Notes under the pieces: generated by a model | What the model was told of the DNA's origin: nothing | Database searches by the model: none | The model's input: only the letters and a program-made list of their open reading frames with translations | In this document: positions 57,259 to 64,000 of the stretch, piece after piece | Layout: every line of letters begins with the position of its first letter | Numbering within the stretch: the first letter of the stretch is position 1 | Assembly: GCA_029718625.1 (NCBI GenBank) | Contig: CM056380.1 | Location: 114,896,746 to 114,960,745 of the forward strand | Origin: Synaphobranchus kaupii | Taxonomy: Eukaryota; Chordata; Actinopteri; Anguilliformes; Synaphobranchidae | Direction: 5' to 3' | Length of the DNA: 64,000 nt | Made by a program: the position numbers and the translations under genes

Positions 57259-57957
57259 TCAGAAAGTGGTGCGTGCCTAATTGAGGTGGGGGTTGCAACA
57301 GCTTGTGTAGCAGCGTTTTCCAACTCCAATTTACGCAGCTTTAATTTAGTCTCCGCTTCAATCCAAAGCTCAATCCTTCACTGTTATAGGCTACTCTTCA
57401 CACGCACACAAATGCGCAAAAAAAGAATACAAAAAATATATATATATATATATATATATAATTTTTTTTAAAACACTGTACGTAGCCTATCAGAGCACAC
57501 AATCGTACTCAATATTCACACCAAAAAAACACTCAAGATCCCGGGACCTCTCGCACCCAAAGCGAGAATCATACCCCTAGAGGTGGATGTCTGCAGGAAG
57601 ACCAAGACCATTCGTGCTGTTGCACGTGTTTGGCTGCGTCCCAATCCAGTTTTTGCTCCACCCTCGTAAACTTCACTTGGGGGAATCCCTTTTGAGACCA
57701 GGATGTACCCTCGGTCTCCATTTTAAGCGTGAGTCCAATCCGTTAGAAAGCCAAGTGAAGTTTGTGACATAGCCCCTCCACCATCAACTTTTCTTAAGGG
57801 AACGAGTCTGCAAAAGAGCAGACTCGGCAAGCTCATATTACCCACAATTCACATCGAACGTCCTGTTCAGTGATATTCACGTTAATGTTTATCGCGGTAT
57901 TACACATTAAAAGCACATACAGAATGGAAAAGACGGTGTATTGTAATGGGGCGTGAC
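57259..57957. other. spacer with a short inverted repeat
   Basis: No gene seen. (AT)n at 57436-57462. AAACTTCACTTGG (57667) and CCAAGTGAAGTTT (57751) form a 13-bp inverted repeat ~70 bp apart, possibly part of a degraded DNA transposon. Confidence 0.4.
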
Positions 57958-59458
57958 GTGTGAGGTGGGAGGAGCCAAACGCAGCAAGGGGATTCATTAA
58001 GCCCTTAGGCCACTAAGGCGGGATACCCGCAGAGAAGGGAGGAGACAAGACAAGGAACAACGAACACAACTACAGACGCTACTAACTGGCTAACTGTCAA
58101 CCGCTAAGTAGAGCGTAAGGACAGGGATCAGAACAGCCAGAAATAAAACGCGCCCTGTCTCGGTAACGAGACACCATAACGGGCGAGTAGCGAAAAGACA
58201 AACATAAAACAATAAACACCGCAAAATAATACGATGGTAAGAGTGGAGGCGAAAAGAACAGATCCAACGTTCCCAGACTACTCTCAAACTCGCGGTCACA
58301 CACAAACGTGTCCACAGCATAGCCCAATCTTCCCTATAGGAAGACATGCACCTAAAAAACGACCCAGAACAGCAGTTCCGTACAAAATCATCAAAACTCC
58401 ATGCAAGGAGAAAAGGCACCGAAAGGAACGAACAGGACAGGCAGTACCAGAGATTTACCGGCTAGACCAAAGCGAGATTAATAGAGAATACACGCCCTGC
58501 CTCTCTATGATGAGGAATATAACGAGGCGAAACGGAACAGAGATTTAACGTTCCATGGCGAGATGAATAGGCTCGCAGTCAAATACAGAAAACAAAGAGG
58601 GTAAACACCCGATCTCCCAGGAGAGAGAAACACTTTACAGGTGAGCCGACGGAGCACCGTCGTCCCATAACTTCACTATCCAAATAGACTAACGCAAGCT
58701 TAAAATAAAACACGCCGTAGCCTCTAAGAAAATAAATATGTAACGAGGCGAAATGGAACAGAGAGCTAACGTTCCGAGGCTATATTAATAAACACGCAGT
58801 CACATACAAACACGTCCACAACATCGCCCAAGCTCCATATAAGGAGACAAACACCCGGAGAACGAAACAGAACAGTTCCAAACAAAATCGTCCCGCAGGT
58901 AGAAAGGGCGTACAGGACGGCTGCAACAAAAGACCAACGCAAAATAGCACGACAGCCTCAATATAAATAAAACCCTGACTCACAACATAGGGGAACGTAG
59001 TCCACGAGAAGGAGACCAAACAGGGAAAACCGTACCAAGGCTACTTACTGGCTCACAGTAACACGGAATTGAGTAGAAGCAAAACGCCAGGTCTCTCAGT
59101 AAAAAAAACAAATAACAGGCGAAGGGGAACAAAGAACAACTACTCTACACTTCCACAAGCTAAGCAGCCCAGCAGAAGCGCAAACGCCCAATCTCACATG
59201 AGACGACATGCACCTAGGGGCGAACTGGACTAAAGTTCCAAACAGAAACGCCCAAATCTCCATACACGGAGAAAAAGCACACTATGGCGAAATAGAGCAG
59301 AGATATATGGTCCCAAACTTCTACGAGATAACAGACTACCAAGCCAGCAAGAAATAAGCCCTGTCTCAACTAAGAGACGTTAAAAAATAGGCGAATAGCC
59401 AAAACGGTACGAGAATACACAGCCAACAATAACACCACAGTACAAACAATAACAATTA
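57958..59458. repeat. block of diverged repeated modules, unclassified
   Basis: About 1.5 kb in which phrases recur with divergence. AACGAGGCGAAACGGAACAG (58520) recurs as AACGAGGCGAAATGGAACAG (58742). AAACGTGTCCACAGCATAGC (58304) recurs as AAACACGTCCACAACATCGC (58808), followed in both by GGAGA/GGAAGACA and ACAGAACAG. No coding frame. It may be a long LTR or untranslated part of a retroelement lying 5' of the chromovirus LTR. Confidence 0.5.
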
Positions 59459-60918
59459 TGTTACGTATCTGTGTACGGGACGAACCCAAGTGCAACGACC
59501 AGGAGACAGAATTCACAAAAGATGGTATTTAATAAATTAAGTGTTGGGGTAGTCCCAACACTGTACAGGAAAGGCAACACACACACAGAATTAGGAGATC
59601 TTGCGCCTGGAAGCCCGGGGCGGGCTGCTCCAAGCCGGAGCTGGACTGGAGGTTCTGGAACGGGCTGTTCCAAACCGGAACTGGACTGGACTGGAACTGG
59701 ACCGGGTGGTCCACACGGGAAACAGGTACTGGAACGGAATTGTCCCAAACCGGAACTGGACTGGACTGGACTGGACCGGGAGGTCCACACGGGTACAGGT
59801 ACTGGAACGGAATGTCCCAAACCGGAACTGGACTGGACTGGAACTGGACCGGGAGGTCCACACGGGAATCAGGTACTGGAACGGAATTGTCCCAAAACCG
59901 GAACTGGACTGGACTGGACTGGACCGGGAGGTCCACACGGGTACAGGTACTGGAACGGAATGTCCCAAACCGGAACTGGACTTGAGCGAGTGCCTGTAAC
60001 ACTCACGCCGGGACTGAACTGGAACTGGCAGGGGAGCGACTCACTACGGCAGGGCAGGACTGGACCGGGCTGACTGCACCGGTATGGAAAAACAAAACAG
60101 AGGAGGGTTAGTGCAAGGGAAGGCACGGGAAAGACCGGGAGGTTCTCACGGAGGTGATGGGTTTGGAAGTCGGGAGGCTTTGCGGAAGCACGGCAGGGCA
60201 GAGTGGTGTGGCGTAGCTGCGGTAGGTCCGGAGGTAGCTGACCGTCTCCAGAGCTCCAGGAGCCGGCGCCGAAGAACTGGGTGGTTTCCTCGGTCGGACA
60301 GGAACAACTGGAGAGTAGCCAGGTAGCGAATCACCCCGGAGCCTACACGCGCTGGAGGTGGGGGTACCGCAACACACACAAACAAACACGGGGAAAAACA
60401 AACACTGCCACGGGAGATAGGGAGTAGGGTTGGATGGAGGAGAAGGGAAACAAGTTAGCAAATATAATAATGACAGGAATTGTGCGGAAGGTAAACTACC
60501 AGACTGTAGTTTGCAAGGGACTATACGCTGTATGGGAAACACATTCCACAAACACGCGAATAGTTTACACGGGGGGACCAGTTAACGAGTCAAGCACTAC
60601 ACCAAGTGATGATAGTTAACGAACTGGCGCCGACTGGCAGCCAGCCGAAAGACTATATAGGGCTAACTAATGTGACAAAATACGAAACAGGTGTGAACAT
60701 AAACCGGGAGTGATTACAAAACACCAGGTGAGGAAATGCATGCAACGAGGGGGAGGGAGTGAAAGGCGGAAGTAAACCAAAACAACCAGACGAACAAGAC
60801 AGGGAAGGACATGCCTAGTCCGCGGCAGAGGGGAAAACACGGACAAAGGGATCCAACATGACACGGAGGGAAAACAGGAAAACACGGAAAACGGACAGGA
60901 AGGGAGCGGAACATTACA
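59459..60918 (-). repeat. 3' LTR of the chromodomain Ty3/Gypsy element
   Basis: 1,460 bp with TG...CA ends (plus strand TGTTACG at 59459, ATTACA at 60918). It shares with the 36-42 kb LTR the AGTGTTGGGGTAGTCCCAAC segment, the GGGCTGCTCCAAGCCGGAGC segment and ~75-bp internal tandem units around CCAAACCGGAACTGGACTGG. Inside it lies the polypurine tract (GAGGGGGGGTAC on the minus strand, 60919-60931). The other LTR lies beyond the window. Confidence 0.85.
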
Positions 60919-60929
60919 GTACCCCCCCC

Positions 60930-63900
60930 TCAACATACGCCACCTGGCGTACCTGGCGGCCTGGTCTTGAATGGGAAGCGACTGTGGAAATCCTGGATTA
61001 AGGTTTGATCCAGGATGAGGCCCTTGTGGAGCCATGACCGCTCCTCAGGGCCATACCCCTCCCAGTCCACGAGGTATTGGAAGCCCCGACCCTTACGGCG
61101 GATGTCAATGATGCGGTCCACCGTATAGGCCGGGGCGTTGTTGATGACCCGAACAGGAGGCGGAGGGAGGGTAGGGGCACTGAGGGGGCTGGAGGCGACA
61201 GGCTTGATTTGGGAGACATGAAAAACGGGGTAAACTTTGAGGGAGGCAGGGAGGGAGAGCTTGACAGAAACAGGGTTAACAAGACGTACAACAGGGAAGG
61301 GACCAATGAACCGGGGCCGAAGCTTTTTAGAGGAGGAGGGAAGGGAAATGTTAGACGTGGACAACCAGACCTGCTGACCGGCCCTGTATTTGGGGGCTGC
61401 GGTCCTGTGCAGGTCCGCCAGACGCTGGGACCGGGAATTGGAACGTAGGAGTGCGGTGCGTGTAAGCCTCCAAATGCGCTTGCATTTGAGGATGTGGGCC
61501 CTGACAGAGGGGACTGCTACCTCGGCCTCCTGGACCGACAGGAGAGGGGGTTGGTACCCTAACGAACACTCGAAAGGGGATAACCCGGTGGAGGTACTCT
61601 TAAGGGAGTTGTGGGAGTACTCCACCCAGGGAAGGAAACGGCTCCAGGAGGCGGGGTTGCGAGCCGTGACGCACCGCAGGGCGGCCCCCAGGTCCTGGTT
61701 CGCCCTCTCTGCCTGGCCGTTCGACTGGGGATGGAAGCCAGACGAAAGACTGGCCGAGGCCCCCAGGGCTACACAGAACGCCTTCCAGACCTGGGAGGAG
61801 AATTGGGGCCCACGATCCGACACGATATCGGAAGGGATCCCGTGCAGCCTGACCACATGTACCACCAGGAGCTCCGCCGTTTCGAGGGCGGACGGGAGCT
61901 TGGGGAGGGGAATAAAGTGGGCCGCCTTGGAGAACCGATCCACAATTGTCAAAATGACAGAGTTGCCATCTGACAACGGCAGACCGGTTACGAAGTCCAC
62001 CCCAATGTGGCTCCAAGGACGGCCCGGGACAGGGAGGGGAAGGAGATGACCAGAGGGAGGCTGGTGGGAAGCCTTGCTCCTGGCGCATACAGAGCAGGCC
62101 AGAACAAAGGCACGGGTATCCTCCTTGAGGGTGGGCCACCAAAAGCTCCTCCTGACGAGGGCGGTCGTCCTGGCAACACCTGGGTGACACGCCAGGCAGG
62201 AGGCGTGAACCCACTCAAGGACCTGGGAGCGGACGGAGTCGGGAACAAACAGGGCAGGGTTAGGGTTATTACGGGGGTCAGGGTGGGAGGTCTGGGCGGA
62301 CCTCACGATTTCCTCAATCCTCCAGGAGACCGCAGCCACCATACAGGACGCTGGGAGAATGGTTTCGGGGTCAGCAGGACTGGAGGGAAGGGAAAACACA
62401 CGGGATAAGGCATCTGCCTTAATATTGCGGGAACCGGGGCGATAGGACAAAGAAAAATTAAACCGGGCAAAGAAAAGTGACCACCTAGCCTGTCTGGCAT
62501 TCAGCCTCTTGGCAGATCTTAAATAAATTAAATTTTGGTGGTCAGTCAAAACAACAAAGGGGGTACCTGCCCCCTCCAGCCAGTGGCGCCACTCCTCAAG
62601 AGCCAGCTTAATGGCAAGAAGTTCCCGATCCCCGACATCATAATTCTGCTCAGCGGAGGACAGCCTCCGGGAGAAAAAGGCACAGGGATGGAGCTTGTTG
62701 TCTAAGGCGGCACGTTGGGACAGAATGGCCCCCACGCCGGTGTCGGAGGCGTCCACCTCGATCGTAAACTGACGGGAGGGATCAGGGTGGCAAAGGATAG
62801 GGGCTGAGGAAAACCGCGTTTTGAGTTGCTCAAAAGCACGCTGAGCTTCGGGATTCCAACAGAAAGAAAAAGTGGTGGAGGTAAGTTTTGTAAGGGGGGC
62901 AGCAATGACACTGTAATTTCGGATAAAACGACGATAAAAATTAGCAAAACCAAGGAACTGTTGTAGCAGCTTACGAGAGGTGGGTTGGGGCCATTCCGTC
63001 ACCGCCTTGACTTTGACCGGATCCGCCCGGATACTGCCCTCCTCGATAATGAAGCCGAGGAACGGGACTGAAGAGACGTGGAATGAGCATTTCTCTGCCT
63101 TCACGAAGAGCTGGTTCTCGAGGAGCCGCTGGAGAACCTCCCGGACATGGAGAATGTGCTCCTGAGGGGACTTGGAAAAAATTAAAATGTCGTCAATGTA
63201 AACAAAAACGGTCTTACCCAACAGGTCTCGCAGGACGTCATTAACCATGCCCTGGAAGACTGCCGGGGCGTTAGTAAGGCCGAAAGGGACCACCAGGTAC
63301 TCATAGTGGCCCAACGGGGTATTGAAGGCAGTCTTCCACTCATCCCCCTCCCGTATGCGCACCAGGTGGTACGCATTACGGAGGTCGAGTTTCGTGAAAA
63401 TGACGGCCTGCGAGAGGGGTTCAAAAGCAGTGTTAATGAGGGGGAGAGGATACTTGTTGCGGATGGTGATGGAATTGAGTCCCCGGTAGTCGATGCAGGG
63501 CCGTAGTGAGCCGTCCTTTTTCCCCACGAAAAAGAACCCAGCACCAACCGGAGAAGAGGAGGGACGGATGATGCCCGAGGCGAGGGACTCATGGATATAT
63601 TCCTCCATGGCGAGTTTCTCTGGTCCCGACAGACTGTAGAGACGGCCGGACGGAAGTTTGGCTCCCGCCAGCAGATCGATACAACAGTCGTACGGGCGAT
63701 GAGGAGGTAGGGACAGAGCACGTGCTTTCGAGAAGGTGCGACTGAGGTCGTGATACTGTTTGGGAACGGTGGACATATCGGGTTCGGGTAGGTTGGTGCT
63801 GGGATTCTTGGACCCCGGAGGGGGAAGCGCGGAGCGGAGACAGCTAGCCAGGCAGTGGCCACTCCACGCCAGGATGCGTCCGCCCTGCCAGTCAATGTGT

Positions 63901-64000
63901 GGGTTATGGAGACGGAGCCAGGTCTGACCTAAAACTATGGTTGACTGTGTGGAGTTGATGAGGAGGAGTTGAATGCTCTCCCGGTGATTGCCAGAGAGGA
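60930..64000 (-). CDS. Ty3/Gypsy chromovirus pol polyprotein (5' end beyond window)
   Basis: The frame is open from the window edge to a stop at 60930. In order: the end of a retropepsin domain ([16 protein letters not shown], about 63900), then from the Met at 63776 RT with [17 protein letters not shown] (about residues 84-101) and YIDD (193-196). RNase H follows with IEVDAS (about 339) and LTDHQN (about 410). Integrase has HHCC zinc-finger residues H534? ... C-x2-C (about 524-568) and DD(35)E at D594, D654 and E690. A C-terminal chromodomain ([20 protein letters not shown], then [12 protein letters not shown]) typical of chromoviruses targets integration to chromatin. No stop or frameshift is seen over 1,020 codons, so this part may be intact. 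Gag lies outside. Confidence 0.92.
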   Translation of the reverse strand, partial: LSGNHRESIQLLLINSTQSTIVLGQTWLRLHNPHIDWQGGRILAWSGHCLASCLRSALPPPGSKNPSTNLPEPDMSTVPKQYHDLSRTFSKARALSLPPHRPYDCCIDLLAGAKLPSGRLYSLSGPEKLAMEEYIHESLASGIIRPSSSPVGAGFFFVGKKDGSLRPCIDYRGLNSITIRNKYPLPLINTAFEPLSQAVIFTKLDLRNAYHLVRIREGDEWKTAFNTPLGHYEYLVVPFGLTNAPAVFQGMVNDVLRDLLGKTVFVYIDDILIFSKSPQEHILHVREVLQRLLENQLFVKAEKCSFHVSSVPFLGFIIEEGSIRADPVKVKAVTEWPQPTSRKLLQQFLGFANFYRRFIRNYSVIAAPLTKLTSTTFSFCWNPEAQRAFEQLKTRFSSAPILCHPDPSRQFTIEVDASDTGVGAILSQRAALDNKLHPCAFFSRRLSSAEQNYDVGDRELLAIKLALEEWRHWLEGAGTPFVVLTDHQNLIYLRSAKRLNARQARWSLFFARFNFSLSYRPGSRNIKADALSRVFSLPSSPADPETILPASCMVAAVSWRIEEIVRSAQTSHPDPRNNPNPALFVPDSVRSQVLEWVHASCLACHPGVARTTALVRRSFWWPTLKEDTRAFVLACSVCARSKASHQPPSGHLLPLPVPGRPWSHIGVDFVTGLPLSDGNSVILTIVDRFSKAAHFIPLPKLPSALETAELLVVHVVRLHGIPSDIVSDRGPQFSSQVWKAFCVALGASASLSSGFHPQSNGQAERANQDLGAALRCVTARNPASWSRFLPWVEYSHNSLKSTSTGLSPFECSLGYQPPLLSVQEAEVAVPSVRAHILKCKRIWRLTRTALLRSNSRSQRLADLHRTAAPKYRAGQQVWLSTSNISLPSSSKKLRPRFIGPFPVVRLVNPVSVKLSLPASLKVYPVFHVSQIKPVASSPLSAPTLPPPPVRVINNAPAYTVDRIIDIRRKGRGFQYLVDWEGYGPEERSWLHKGLILDQTLIQDFHSRFPFKTRPPGTPGGVC

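Overview
The window is vertebrate nuclear DNA, most likely from a ray-finned (teleost) fish. It has spliced genes with GT-AG introns, L2-type LINEs, a 5S-rRNA-derived SINE, a Gmr1-type LTR element and a chromodomain Ty3/Gypsy element, plus many micro- and minisatellites. There are no operons; protein coding is a small fraction and repeats dominate. One run of N (16301-16800) is an assembly gap.

Region 1 (1-11 kb, + strand) is the 3' half of an ADAM metalloprotease gene that I assign to adam8. Thirteen exons carry the end of the metalloprotease domain, the disintegrin, cysteine-rich and EGF-like domains, the transmembrane helix and a proline-rich tail ending in GPKVALKPP. All exon frames join cleanly. 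Its introns hold seven unrelated minisatellites, one built from perfect 5' splice-site consensus units.

Region 2 (11-16.3 kb) holds a LINE 3' end and three or four exons of a spef1-like (calponin-homology, axonemal) gene carrying several single-base indels, interrupted by an L2 LINE and a TA-flanked MITE and running into the gap.

Region 3 (16.8-34.7 kb) is about 18 kb of an AT-rich ~180 bp satellite with inverted segments and higher-order repeats. Short insertions at its right edge include a 5S-derived SINE.

Region 4 (35-42.8 kb) is a DNA-transposon remnant holding a complete, very young non-autonomous LTR retrotransposon (36076-42357, TSD CTTTT). Its LTRs are almost identical. Its minus-strand interior is one ~1,100-codon ORF made almost wholly of 24- and 33-bp repeats. 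A relative with full pol (chromovirus) lies at 59.5-64 kb.

Region 5 (43.3-46.7 kb) has the last coding exon of samd8 (SMSr, ceramide phosphoethanolamine synthase family), with a one-base shift near its end, followed by a 5'-truncated L2 LINE. Region 6 (46.7-50.4 kb) is a large fold-back element with a small related hairpin at its centre. Region 7 (50.4-57.3 kb) is a minus-strand Gmr1-type retrotransposon with integrase before reverse transcriptase, disrupted in the integrase, then a second L2 copy. Region 8 (57.9-64 kb) is a block of diverged repeated modules followed by the chromovirus LTR and pol gene, cut by the window end.

The host genes do not form a functional unit. The main story is a gene-poor interval expanded by tandem repeats and nested transposons. 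The 5' exons of samd8 are missing, so part of the layout may reflect an assembly join at the gap or satellite.
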